64,000 bases of DNA from Nocardia caishijiensis NBRC 108228 (GTDB lineage Bacteria; Actinomycetota; Actinomycetes; Mycobacteriales; Mycobacteriaceae). The translations under genes were made by a program, and so were the position numbers. The notes under the pieces are model-generated. The model saw only the letters and a program-made list of their open reading frames with translations, had not been told where the DNA came from and searched no databases. The stretch covers positions 62,001-126,000 of the forward strand of contig NZ_BDBE01000041.1 of the NCBI RefSeq assembly GCF_001612825.1, read 5' to 3'. Within the stretch, counting starts at the first letter, position 1; each line of letters begins with the position of its first letter. Of this stretch, positions 42,596 to 50,539 are shown in pieces.

Positions 42596-43500
42596 TCCAC
42601 CAGGTGCCGCTCGCCGGGCGCGGTGCGCACGGGCGTGAACTCCCGCGCGGCGATGTGTTCCGGCCGACGCCGCGGCGCCGCGAACGGCTCGACCAGGGCG
42701 TTCTCGACACTGTTGAACACCAGGAAGATGTTCGACCTGGCATAGGGCGTGATGTTGTTCGACGACCCGTGCATCAGGTTGGAGTCGAACAGCAACGCCG
42801 ACCCGGCCTTGCCGGTGAATTGGGTGATGCCGTAGCGCGCGGCCAGGAAGGTGATGTCGTCGTTGGTCGGGACGCCGATCCGCTGCTCGCGCAACGACTC
42901 CCGGTAGTGGCCCTCCGGCGTCTCACCCAGGCACGGCACGAACGTGCGGTGCGACCCGGGCATCACCATCAGCGACCCGTTGAACGGGTAGTTGTCGGTC
43001 AACGCGATCGACAGACTCACCGCGCTCGGGGCAGGCATCCCGTCCTCGGCGTGCCAGGTCTCGAAATCCGAGTGCCAACCGAAACCGCTACCACCGAAAC
43101 CGGGCATGTAGTTCACCCGGCTCTGGTGCAGATACACCGGCGAACCGAGAATCTGCTCGGCGAGCCCGACGATGCGGGACTCGGCGAGCAGCTCCGCGAT
43201 CGGCTTGCTCAGGCGGTGCACCTGGAATACCGAACGAACATGTCCGGCAACGGGTTCCACGATCACGCGCTCGTCGCCGTAGAGCACCGGATCGGCCGCC
43301 AGATGCCCTATCTCGGCCCCGAAGGCCGCCACCTCGTCCGCACTGAGCAGGTCCGGGATCGTCGCGAAACCGTTCGCGTCGAACTCGGCCAGCTCGGGTG
43401 TACTCACCTGCCCCCACACCGTGGGATCGGTGCGCTCGATGTGGGGGGCGGGCTCGGACAACCGCGTGGGGTAGCGGTCGGACCGATCAGACACTGGCAT
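42583..43500 (-). CDS. ectD: Ectoine hydroxylase
   Basis: 305 aa. A non-heme Fe(II)/2-oxoglutarate dioxygenase that makes 5-hydroxyectoine from ectoine. The iron ligands are visible: H143 and D145 in FGWHSDFETWH, and H244 in SNLMHGSSNN; the ectoine-binding loop FQVHRLS is at about 92-98 and the PGSHRTFV segment at about 181-188. Length agrees with known EctD (about 300 aa). It is the last gene of ectABCD and overlaps ectC by 14 bp, so hydroxyectoine is made whenever ectoine is. Confidence 0.95.
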   Translation of the reverse strand: MPVSDRSDRYPTRLSEPAPHIERTDPTVWGQVSTPELAEFDANGFATIPDLLSADEVAAFGAEIGHLAADPVLYGDERVIVEPVAGHVRSVFQVHRLSKPIAELLAESRIVGLAEQILGSPVYLHQSRVNYMPGFGGSGFGWHSDFETWHAEDGMPAPSAVSLSIALTDNYPFNGSLMVMPGSHRTFVPCLGETPEGHYRESLREQRIGVPTNDDITFLAARYGITQFTGKAGSALLFDSNLMHGSSNNITPYARSNIFLVFNSVENALVEPFAAPRRRPEHIAAREFTPVRTAPGERHLVDQVR

Positions 43501-43888
43501 CCTCCTCGATGATCAGCGGATACACTCCGTTCTCGTCGTGTACCTCGCGGCCGGTGACCGGCGGATTGAACACACACAACATCCGCAGCGTGGTGCGGGC
43601 GGTGACCTGATGACGTTCGTGGCCGTCGAGCAGGTACATCGAGCCGGGACCGAGCGGATACACGGTCTGGTCCTCGAGGTCGAGCAGTTCACCCTCGCCC
43701 TCGACCAGCCACACCGCCTCCACATGGTTCTGGTAGTGGAACCGGTGCACGGTGCCCGCCTCGATCGTCGTCTCGTGGAACGAGAACCCGACCTTGTCGC
43801 CCGCCAGCACGATGCGCTTGCTTCGCCACCCGGGACCGGCCACGTCGCGGTCGGTTCCGGTGATCTCGGTGGTGGTACGCACGATCAT
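43487..43888 (-). CDS. ectC: L-ectoine synthase
   Basis: 133 aa from ATG 43888. A cupin-fold enzyme that closes the ring of N-gamma-acetyl-diaminobutyrate to give ectoine. Features: MIVRTTTEITGTDRDV start, GFSFHETTIEAGT, HYQNHVEAVWLVEGEGEL (metal-binding cupin region, about 52-69), YLLDGHERHQV, then LCVFNPPVTGREVHDENGVYPL. It overlaps ectB upstream (ATGA, 43885-43888) and ectD downstream. A longer frame to 44047 is only ectB in another frame. Confidence 0.95.
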   Translation of the reverse strand: MIVRTTTEITGTDRDVAGPGWRSKRIVLAGDKVGFSFHETTIEAGTVHRFHYQNHVEAVWLVEGEGELLDLEDQTVYPLGPGSMYLLDGHERHQVTARTTLRMLCVFNPPVTGREVHDENGVYPLIIEEDASV

Positions 43889-45156
43889 GCGGCACCACCA
43901 CAGACGGTGTCGATGCTGTCCGACAGCACCGACAGGCCGCGATCGAGTTCGTCGCTGCGCAGGGTCAACGGCGGCAGCAGTTTCACGACCTCGTCCATCG
44001 AACCGGAGGTCTCCACCAGCAGCCCCTGTTCGAACGCGGTGCGGCACACCTTGCCCGCCTGCGACGGGTCGTCGAACACGATGCCGTGCACCATGCCACG
44101 ACCACGGGTGGTGATGCCCTCGTGCCGCTCGGCGACGGCCGAGAGCGTGCGACCGATGTACTCACCGTTGGCGGCGGTCAGCCGCGCCAGCTTGTCGTCG
44201 GACCAGTACTCGCGCAGCGCGGCGGTCGCGGTGACGAAGGCCGGGTTGTTGCCGCGGAAGGTGCCGTTGTGCTCACCGGGAGCCCACTGGTCGTGCTCGG
44301 GCTTGAGCAGGACCAGTGCCATCGGCAGGCCGTAGCCACCGATCGACTTGGACAGGGTGACGATGTCGGGGGTGATGCCCGCGATCTCGAAGGAGAAGAA
44401 CGGGCCGGTGCGGCCGCAGCCCATCTGCACGTCGTCGACGATGAGCAGGATGTCGCGCGCGGCGCACAGCCCGGCCAGGTGGCGCAGCCACTCGGCGCGG
44501 GCCAGGTTGACACCACCCTCACCCTGCACGGTCTCCACGATCACGGCGGCGGGGCGGTCGAAGCCCGAGGAGCTGTCGTCGAGCACCCGCTGCATCCAGC
44601 CGAAGTCCTCGATGGTGTTGTCGAAGTAGCCGTCGTAGGGCATCGGGGTGGCGTGCTCGAGCGGCACACCGGCGCCCGCCCGCTTGGCCGCGTTACCGGT
44701 GACCGAGAGCGCACCGAGGGTCATGCCGTGGAAAGCGTTGGTGAAGCTGAGGATGGTCTTGCGGCCGGTCACCTTGCGGGCCAGCTTCAGCGCCGCCTCG
44801 ACGGCGTTGGCGCCGGTCGGGCCGGGGAACTGCACCTTGTAGTCGAGCCCACGCGGGGTCAGCAGGGTGTCGCGGATGGTCTCGAGCAGTTCACGCTTGG
44901 CCACGGTCGACATGTCGAGGCCGTGGGTGATGCCGTTGCCCGAAATGTATTCCACCAGCGCCTTCTTCAGGACCGGGTTGTTGTGCCCGTAGTTCAGCGC
45001 ACCCGCCCCGGCGAAGAAGTCGAGGTACTCGCGGCCCTGCTCGTCGCGGATCCACGCGCCTTCGGCGGTGGTGAACACCGAGGGCCAGTCCCGGCAGTAT
45101 CCGCGCACGTTCGATTCCATGGCTTCGAAGATGCTGGTATCGGTGGTCGTGATCAT
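43885..45156 (-). CDS. ectB: Diaminobutyrate-2-oxoglutarate aminotransferase
   Basis: 423 aa. Class III PLP aminotransferase making L-2,4-diaminobutyrate from aspartate semialdehyde, the first ectoine step. Start SNVRGYCRDWPSVFTTAEGAWIRDEQGREYLDFFAGAGALNYGHNNP is typical EctB; FPGPTGANAVEAALKLARKVTGR near 96, the IVDDVQMGCGRTG cofactor loop (about 236), and the PLP lysine in TLSKSIGGYGLPMA (about 268). Overlaps ectA and ectC by 4 bp each. Confidence 0.95.
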   Translation of the reverse strand: MITTTDTSIFEAMESNVRGYCRDWPSVFTTAEGAWIRDEQGREYLDFFAGAGALNYGHNNPVLKKALVEYISGNGITHGLDMSTVAKRELLETIRDTLLTPRGLDYKVQFPGPTGANAVEAALKLARKVTGRKTILSFTNAFHGMTLGALSVTGNAAKRAGAGVPLEHATPMPYDGYFDNTIEDFGWMQRVLDDSSSGFDRPAAVIVETVQGEGGVNLARAEWLRHLAGLCAARDILLIVDDVQMGCGRTGPFFSFEIAGITPDIVTLSKSIGGYGLPMALVLLKPEHDQWAPGEHNGTFRGNNPAFVTATAALREYWSDDKLARLTAANGEYIGRTLSAVAERHEGITTRGRGMVHGIVFDDPSQAGKVCRTAFEQGLLVETSGSMDEVVKLLPPLTLRSDELDRGLSVLSDSIDTVCGGAA

Positions 45157-45713
45157 GATTGTGCCTCCTGGCGCTGAGCGGGCGAAATAATGTAGAGGTG
45201 CTCGGCTTCGTGAGAATCCGGGAAATGAAGTGCTTCGAACAGTGCTTCTGTGCGCAATTGCGCGCCGCGTTCGCGGGCCACCGCGGAGAACAACGCCTGG
45301 GAAGCGGAATTATCCGGTGAAATCGTCGTTTCCAGGGTGTTGATCCCGGCGGGTGCCACGGAATCGAGTAGAGCGTGCAGGAGTTTCGCGGCCAGACCCC
45401 GGCCACGGAATTCGGCGTCGACGGCGACCTGCCAGACGAACAGCGTATCCGGCGCTTCGGGCCGGACGTAACCGATCACGAATCCCACTGCCTGCCCGGC
45501 GATTTCGGCGACCATGGAGGTCGCCGCGAAATCACGACACCACAGCAGATAGGCGTAGCTCGAATTCACGTCGAGGACGCGGGAATCACGGGCGATACGC
45601 CACAATTGCGCACCGTCACCCAAACGTGGATGTCGAAGAATCGTTTCCGAATCTTGCGCTGCCGCCGTGGCGGTCGGCTCGATGGACATAGTCGGACTCG
45701 GCATACATTCCAC
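45153..45713 (-). CDS. ectA: Diaminobutyrate acetyltransferase
   Basis: 186 aa. GNAT-fold enzyme that acetylates L-2,4-diaminobutyrate. Signs: LRHPRLGDGAQLWRIARDSRVLDVNSSYAYLLWCRDFAATSMVA, acetyl-CoA loop VAVDAEFRGRGLAAKLLHALL (about 96-116), and ETTISPDNSASQALFSAVARERGA. Start codons at 45713, 45704 or 45686 are possible. It is first in ectABCD; the promoter region 45714-45773 has repeated CTTTGCGGT elements and lies directly downstream of the response-regulator gene. Confidence 0.93.
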   Translation of the reverse strand: MECMPSPTMSIEPTATAAAQDSETILRHPRLGDGAQLWRIARDSRVLDVNSSYAYLLWCRDFAATSMVAEIAGQAVGFVIGYVRPEAPDTLFVWQVAVDAEFRGRGLAAKLLHALLDSVAPAGINTLETTISPDNSASQALFSAVARERGAQLRTEALFEALHFPDSHEAEHLYIISPAQRQEAQS

Positions 45714-45726
45714 CTTGACTAAGAGA

Positions 45727-45758
45727 CTTTGCGGTCTTTGTGTCGAGCTCTTTGCGGT
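45727..45758. promoter_or_regulatory. Direct repeats upstream of ectA
   Basis: CTTTGCGGT occurs at 45727-45735 and again at 45750-45758, with a related CTTTGTGTC at 45736-45744. Located 14-45 bp before the ectA start. Direct repeats are the usual target of OmpR-family regulators, one of which is encoded immediately upstream. Confidence 0.5.
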
Positions 45759-45773
45759 TGTATGACGAACCGT

Positions 45774-46487
45774 TTACTGCGGCTGGATATCCAGTCGATA
45801 GCCCAGACCGCGCACGGTCACCACGATGCGCGGATCCGAGGCATCGCGCTCGATCTTGGTACGCAACCGGCGCACGTGGACGTCGACGATGCGTTCGTCA
45901 CCGAAAAACCCTTGATCCCAGACTCTTTCGAGCAGGACCGCGCGACTGAGCACGCGCCCCGGTGTTTCGGCGAGTTCGCACAGCAACCGGAACTCGGTGA
46001 CCGTGAGGTGCAACTCCTCGCTGCCGCGGCGTACCGCGCCCGCGTCGGCCGCGAGGACGAGGGGACGCACCGGGTCGTCGTCGAGGACCACCTCGGGGGT
46101 GGCGTCGCGTTCGGCGGCGATCCTGGCGCGGCGGCGCAGGGCGCGCATCCGGGCGGTGATCTCCTTGATCTCGAACGGCTTGCTGACGAAGTCGTCGGCA
46201 CCGGCCTCCAACGCGGCGACCACGTCGTGGGTGTCGTAGCGGGTGCTGATCACGATGATCGGCACGTCGTGGTCGCGGCGGATCTCGCGGATGCAGTCGA
46301 AGCCGTCGGTGGCGCCACGCATCAGGTCGACGATCATCAGGTCGGGCGGGCCGTCGTTGCGGAGCCGGTCGAGGGCGTCTTCGGGGACACCCGCCTCGGC
46401 CACCGCGTAGCCCTCGTCCTCCATCGCGCGGCGCAGATCGCCCCGCATCTGCACGTCGTCGTCGACGATCATCAAGTTGGCGGTCAT
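45774..46487 (-). CDS. Orphan OmpR-family response regulator next to ectABCD
   Basis: 237 aa from ATG 46487 (GCGAGG just upstream). Receiver domain 1-120 with acidic pocket D9-D11, phosphoacceptor D54 (LMIVDLM), S/T switch in VISTRYD (about 81) and K103 (FVSKPF). The DNA-binding winged helix is at about 140-235 (LHLTVTEFRLLCELAETPGRVLSRAVLLERVWDQGFFGDERIVDVHVRRLRTKIE, RGLGYRLD). No histidine kinase is adjacent. It lies 60 bp upstream of ectA on the same strand, so it may both regulate and be co-transcribed with the ectoine genes. Role in osmotic response is inferred. Confidence 0.88.
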   Translation of the reverse strand: MTANLMIVDDDVQMRGDLRRAMEDEGYAVAEAGVPEDALDRLRNDGPPDLMIVDLMRGATDGFDCIREIRRDHDVPIIVISTRYDTHDVVAALEAGADDFVSKPFEIKEITARMRALRRRARIAAERDATPEVVLDDDPVRPLVLAADAGAVRRGSEELHLTVTEFRLLCELAETPGRVLSRAVLLERVWDQGFFGDERIVDVHVRRLRTKIERDASDPRIVVTVRGLGYRLDIQPQ

Positions 46488-46651
46488 CCTCGCACCTCGC
46501 TGCCGCCCGGCGCGACCGTGACCGCCGATGCGGCTGTGTTCTGCCAATGCTCGCTCATGTGCACTTCCTTTGCTGACACGCTCGCGCGTGCGGCCGGTAC
46601 ACCTGGGGAATTCGCGTCCCCAATCCGACACGACATCCCGCTTTCGAGCTT

Positions 46652-46667
46652 GTTACCAATCCGTTAC
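46652..46667. promoter_or_regulatory. GTTAC-n6-GTTAC box upstream of the response regulator
   Basis: GTTACcaatccGTTAC fits the GTnAC-n6-GTnAC pattern bound by actinobacterial OmpR-type regulators (AfsQ1/MtrA/GlnR-like). It lies between the response-regulator gene (start 46487) and the divergent PLP gene (start 46772). Confidence 0.5.
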
Positions 46668-46771
46668 TTACCCAGACTTCTCGGCGCGTAAACCCGCCGT
46701 AACAATTCGTGCCCGATTTGCGCGGTTTCAACGGCCGGTCGGGCCACCGCGCGCGGTGGCATAGTCGAGGA

Positions 46772-47707
46772 GTGAAGCCCACTTTCGACGACATCGAGGC
46801 CGCCGCCGCGCGGATCGAGGGCCGGGTTCGCCCGGTGACGGTGACACCGGCTGGACCTGGGGATTCCCCGCTCTGGTTCGCGCTCGAGTTCCTGCAGTTC
46901 ACCGGGACTTTCAAAGCGCGCGGCGCACAGAACTTCCTGCGGGCCGCCGGGGAGTTGCCCAGCGCCGGTGTGACGATCGCCTCAGGCGGCAACGCCGGGC
47001 TCGCCTGCGCGTGGGCGGCGCGGGAGGCGGGCGTGCCCGCGACGGTGTTCCTGCCCGAGACGGCGCCGCCGGTCAAAATCGGTCGACTTCGTGACTTGGG
47101 CGCCGATGTACGACTGATCGGTCCTGAGTACAAGCAGGCACTGGCCGCGTGCCAGGAATTCGCCGCGAGCACCGGCGCGCTGTTCTCACACGCGTTCGAT
47201 CACCCGCTCATCGCGGCGGGCGCGGGCACGCTGATGCGCGAGATCCAGCAGCGCGTGCCCGATCTCGACACCGTGGTGCTCGCGGTGGGCGGCGGTGGAC
47301 TGTTCACCGGAACCACCGTCGCCGCACAGCATTTCGGCATCCGCACCGTCGCGGTGGAACCGGTGGGTTGCCGATCGCTGCACGCGGCGCTCGCGGCGGG
47401 ACGACCGGTGCAGGTGAGCGTCGACTCGATCGCCGCCGATTCGCTTGGCGCGCCGCACGTCTCGGAGATGGCGCTGGCGGCCGCCCAGCATCCGGACGTG
47501 ATGTCGGTGCTGGTCGAGGACCAGACGATCCGCGCCGCACGCCGACAACTCTGGGACGAGCACCGCATCGTCGTGGAGAACGGTGCCGCGACGGCGTTGG
47601 CGGCCCTGCTCGACACGGGTTCGGGTGCCGCTTATCGTCGCGCCGAGGGTGAACGGGTCTGCGTGATCCTGTGCGGAGCCAACACCGATCCCTCGGATCT
47701 GGTGTGA
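46772..47707 (+). CDS. PLP-dependent serine/threonine dehydratase-like enzyme
   Basis: 311 aa from GTG 46772 (CGAGGA upstream). Fold-type II PLP enzyme: lysine K48 in FTGTFKARGAQNF, phosphate/substrate loop IASGGNAGLACAWAAREAG at about 69-87, and the glycine-rich PLP-phosphate site AVGGGGLFTGT near 173. No C-terminal ACT domain, so a catabolic or short form of threonine/serine dehydratase. A link to ectoine supply (aspartate family amino acids) is possible but not shown. Confidence 0.85.
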   Translation: MKPTFDDIEAAAARIEGRVRPVTVTPAGPGDSPLWFALEFLQFTGTFKARGAQNFLRAAGELPSAGVTIASGGNAGLACAWAAREAGVPATVFLPETAPPVKIGRLRDLGADVRLIGPEYKQALAACQEFAASTGALFSHAFDHPLIAAGAGTLMREIQQRVPDLDTVVLAVGGGGLFTGTTVAAQHFGIRTVAVEPVGCRSLHAALAAGRPVQVSVDSIAADSLGAPHVSEMALAAAQHPDVMSVLVEDQTIRAARRQLWDEHRIVVENGAATALAALLDTGSGAAYRRAEGERVCVILCGANTDPSDLV

Positions 47708-47714
47708 GGCGTGC

Positions 47715-48569
47715 TCAGCGCACCAGTTCGTTCTTGGTGGCGTAGCCGGTCATCGCGGCATTGAGGCCGCGCATGGCGAGGGTGTAGCCGTAGGGGACGA
47801 AGCGCTGACCCCAGTGCGCGAGGTGGATGTCGCGGGAGGTGTACACCCAGTAGCGGTTGCGTTCGACGCCCCGGATCACGGCCTTGGCGGCCTGTTCCGG
47901 GGTGACGGCGTGGCGCAGGAACAGGCCGATCGCCTTCTGCAGCGCGGCGTTGTCGCGGTCGACGCCCGCGATGTCGACACTGTCGACCATCGGCGTCGCC
48001 ATCGCCCCCGGCAGCACCAGGCTGACGCCGATCTTGTGCCTGCGCAGGTCGAATCGCAGCACCTCCGACACACCGCGCAACCCGAACTTGGTCGCGCTGT
48101 AGGGCGCGTGCCAGGGCAGTCCGAACAGCCCGGCGGCCGAGGACACGTTCACCAGGTGTCCGCCACGGCGCGCGGCGATCATCGGGGGCAGGAACTCCTC
48201 GATGACGTGGATGGGGCCCATGAGGTTGATGTCGACGGTGCGCCGCCACTGCTGGTGGGTGAGCTTGTCGACGGTGCCCCAGGTGGCGATGCCCGCCACG
48301 TTCATCACGATGTCGACGTGCCCGACGGCCTCGAAGGTGTGCGCGGCCAGCCCGACCACGGCCGAATGGTCGCTCACGTCGGCGGGATGGGCCAGGTGCA
48401 CGGTGGCACCGGCGGCGCGCAGTTCGTCGGCGGTGGCGGCGAGGGTGTCGGCGGTGATGTCGGTGAGCACCAGTGCCGCGCCCTTGGCGGCGGCCGCGAA
48501 GGCGGTGGCCCGGCCCAGGCCGCTGGCGGCGCCGGTGATCAAACAGGTCTTCCCGTCGAACTTCGTCAT
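47715..48569 (-). CDS. SDR family oxidoreductase
   Basis: 284 aa. TGAASGLGRATAFA at about 12-25, LTDIT, NVAGIATWG at about 89, Ser in NVSSAAG (about 142), YSATK (about 156-160). The C-terminal extension ALQKAIGLFLRHAVTPEQAAKAVIRGVERNRYWVYTSRDIHLAHWGQRFVPYGYTLAMRGLNAAM is typical of mycobacterial-type SDRs of unknown substrate. It lies 34 bp beyond the FHA gene on the same strand, so read-through from the pknG operon is possible; otherwise functionally separate. Confidence 0.85.
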   Translation of the reverse strand: MTKFDGKTCLITGAASGLGRATAFAAAAKGAALVLTDITADTLAATADELRAAGATVHLAHPADVSDHSAVVGLAAHTFEAVGHVDIVMNVAGIATWGTVDKLTHQQWRRTVDINLMGPIHVIEEFLPPMIAARRGGHLVNVSSAAGLFGLPWHAPYSATKFGLRGVSEVLRFDLRRHKIGVSLVLPGAMATPMVDSVDIAGVDRDNAALQKAIGLFLRHAVTPEQAAKAVIRGVERNRYWVYTSRDIHLAHWGQRFVPYGYTLAMRGLNAAMTGYATKNELVR

Positions 48570-48603
48570 GGCCCCGACCCTACGGTTCGCTCGATGTTCC
48601 CGT

Positions 48604-49248
48604 CTACGACAGGGTATCGATGGTTATGGTCGTCCAGCCACCGACGTGCACCCGGCTACCGGCCCGCAACGGCACCGGCACCTGCGGCGACAACGATGCC
48701 TCGCTGCCGTCGAGGCTGGTTCCGTTGGTCGAACCGAGATCGGTGACGGTGAGCGCACCGTCGATCCCGACGCGCAACAGCGCGTGCGCGCGCGACACAC
48801 CCGGGTCGGCCGGGGCGATGCCGAGGTCGATCTCGGGCACGATGCCTTGCGACGCCGAGCGTTTGCCGATCAGGAACTCGCCACCGCGCAACTCGATCCG
48901 TCGTTCGGGGTAGAAGCCGGGGAAGGCCACCCGGTCGGCGTCGGGTCCTTTGCGGGCCTGGACACGGTCGTAGAACTCGCGGTCGGCGACGACCCTGGCC
49001 ACCCACACCGTGCCCGTCTCACCGACGGTGTCGGACGCCGCCGCGGGGCTGTCGGTACGCGGCGGTGGGGCGGGCAGGGCCGAATCGTATCCGCAGTTCT
49101 CACAGAAGCGCCCGCTGGTCGGCACCGAACACGCGGGGCACAGGCGCAGATCGGCCGGATCGGGTGCGGCGGCACCGATGAGCGCCGACCCGCACACATC
49201 GCAGTAGTCGGTGGCCTGCGTCTGGTGACCGTCCGCGCACACCGCCAT
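48604..49248 (-). CDS. FHA-domain protein with N-terminal zinc ribbons
   Basis: 214 aa. Residues 1-54 hold two Cys pairs-of-pairs (CADGHQ/CDVCG and CPAC/CENCG) as small zinc ribbons; a Pro/Ala linker follows. The FHA domain is at about 115-210: GGEFLIGKRS (phosphate-binding Arg), VSRAHALLRV (Ser-Arg-x-His) and LGSTNGTSLDG. FHA domains bind phosphothreonine, so this is a likely reader of the kinase PknG encoded upstream. It differs from GarA/OdhI, as no ETTSVF-type phosphorylation motif is seen. It starts one base after the VWA stop. Confidence 0.88.
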   Translation of the reverse strand: MAVCADGHQTQATDYCDVCGSALIGAAAPDPADLRLCPACSVPTSGRFCENCGYDSALPAPPPRTDSPAAASDTVGETGTVWVARVVADREFYDRVQARKGPDADRVAFPGFYPERRIELRGGEFLIGKRSASQGIVPEIDLGIAPADPGVSRAHALLRVGIDGALTVTDLGSTNGTSLDGSEASLSPQVPVPLRAGSRVHVGGWTTITIDTLS

Positions 49249-49249
49249 G

Positions 49250-50539
49250 TCAGGAACCCTCCGACCGCAATCGGGTGGTCTTGGTCGAACGGATGTCGAG
49301 AGCGAGTTCGTCGGCGGCCGAGACCTGACCGCGCAGTTTCACCGTGCCGTCCTTCTCGTCGACCTCGACGACGGTTCGCAGCAGTTTGGCGGTGGACTCG
49401 TGTCCCGAGGCGGCGGCGAGTTCCACCGCGCGCCGCAACTTGGCGGTGGCCGTCGACACGTCGCCGTCACGCCGCGCGGCAAGCCCCTCCCGCACAGCCT
49501 GGGCGAGTTCGACCTGTCCGGTGTAGTGGGCGACGCGGGTGCTGATCCTGGTCGACAGCGTGGAGTCGGTGGTCCACACCGCGCGGACCAGACCCTGCCC
49601 GAGGACGTCCTCGCCCGCGAGCACGCTGAGCCGCCCCGCCAATTTCTCCCGCCCGGGCGCGGCCGGTTCCAGTTCGATCTGCAGGTGGTATTCGCGTTCC
49701 TCGGCCGCCCACGACGACAGCGGGTAGTCCCCCACCTGCGCACCGGTGTCGGTGCGGCGCCCGGTGAGGTCCTCGAGCACCGGGGCGACCTGCTTGACCA
49801 TGCGCACCCGCGCGCCCGCCGGAGTCCACACGCGCAGCGTGAGTTCCGGGATCACCCGGGCCGCCGACGACCGCATCATGGCGGCGAAATCGGCGGCGAG
49901 ATCCTTGGGATCAGCCACGATGTCGGCGCCGCCGGACAACTTCGAGGAGATCTTGTGCAGATCCGCGGCGGCCCAGTCCGCACCGACACCGCGGCAGTCG
50001 CAGACGAAAAGCCCTTCGGCACGGTCGAGTTCGGTGGCCAGCTGCTCGGGGGTCTCGTGTTCGTTCTTGCCGTCGGTGAGCAGGATCGCGTGCGCCTGGG
50101 CACCCGGATGCCCGGCGGCGACCTGACGGGCCAGGGCGAGCCATGACCCCATGGCGGTGCCGCCGTCGGGCCGCAATCGGTCGAGTGCCCGCTTGGCGGC
50201 GGTGCGGTTGGTGCGGTCGGCGGGGGCCGACAGCGCGCCGGTGGGGTAGATCATCCGGGCGGCCTCGGTGCCCTCGATGATGGCGAAGGCGGTGCCGTCG
50301 GGGATCTCGTCGAGCGCGGCCCGGGTCGCGGTGCGCGCGTTCTCGAACTTGCGCTGGTGCCCCATCGACCCGGAGCAGTCGATGATGAGGATCTCGAGCC
50401 GAGGCGGCGGGGTGGCCACCGCGGTCAGCTCGGGGCCGGTGGTGACGGTGAGTACCGCGTCGACCACGCTCGCGCCCTCGGCGAGGAATTCGTTCTGGTC
50501 GAGGGCGATCGAGATGCCTGCGGTATCAGGGGAACTCAT
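49250..50539 (-). CDS. VWA-domain protein of the pknG operon
   Basis: 429 aa from ATG 50539, overlapping the phosphatase stop by ATGA. The VWA MIDAS motif is D54-C-S56-G-S58 with threonine in DGGTAMGSW (about 127) and Asp in LLTDGKNEHETPEQL (about 151). The domain is followed by a beta-rich region (AARVIPELTLRVWTPAGARVRMVKQVAPVLED) and a C-terminal helical part (VELAQAVREGLAARRDGDVSTATAKLRRAVELA), TPR-like. Such proteins bind partners through a metal ion and often work with kinases and phosphatases. Function in the cell unknown. Confidence 0.87.
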   Translation of the reverse strand: MSSPDTAGISIALDQNEFLAEGASVVDAVLTVTTGPELTAVATPPPRLEILIIDCSGSMGHQRKFENARTATRAALDEIPDGTAFAIIEGTEAARMIYPTGALSAPADRTNRTAAKRALDRLRPDGGTAMGSWLALARQVAAGHPGAQAHAILLTDGKNEHETPEQLATELDRAEGLFVCDCRGVGADWAAADLHKISSKLSGGADIVADPKDLAADFAAMMRSSAARVIPELTLRVWTPAGARVRMVKQVAPVLEDLTGRRTDTGAQVGDYPLSSWAAEEREYHLQIELEPAAPGREKLAGRLSVLAGEDVLGQGLVRAVWTTDSTLSTRISTRVAHYTGQVELAQAVREGLAARRDGDVSTATAKLRRAVELAAASGHESTAKLLRTVVEVDEKDGTVKLRGQVSAADELALDIRSTKTTRLRSEGS

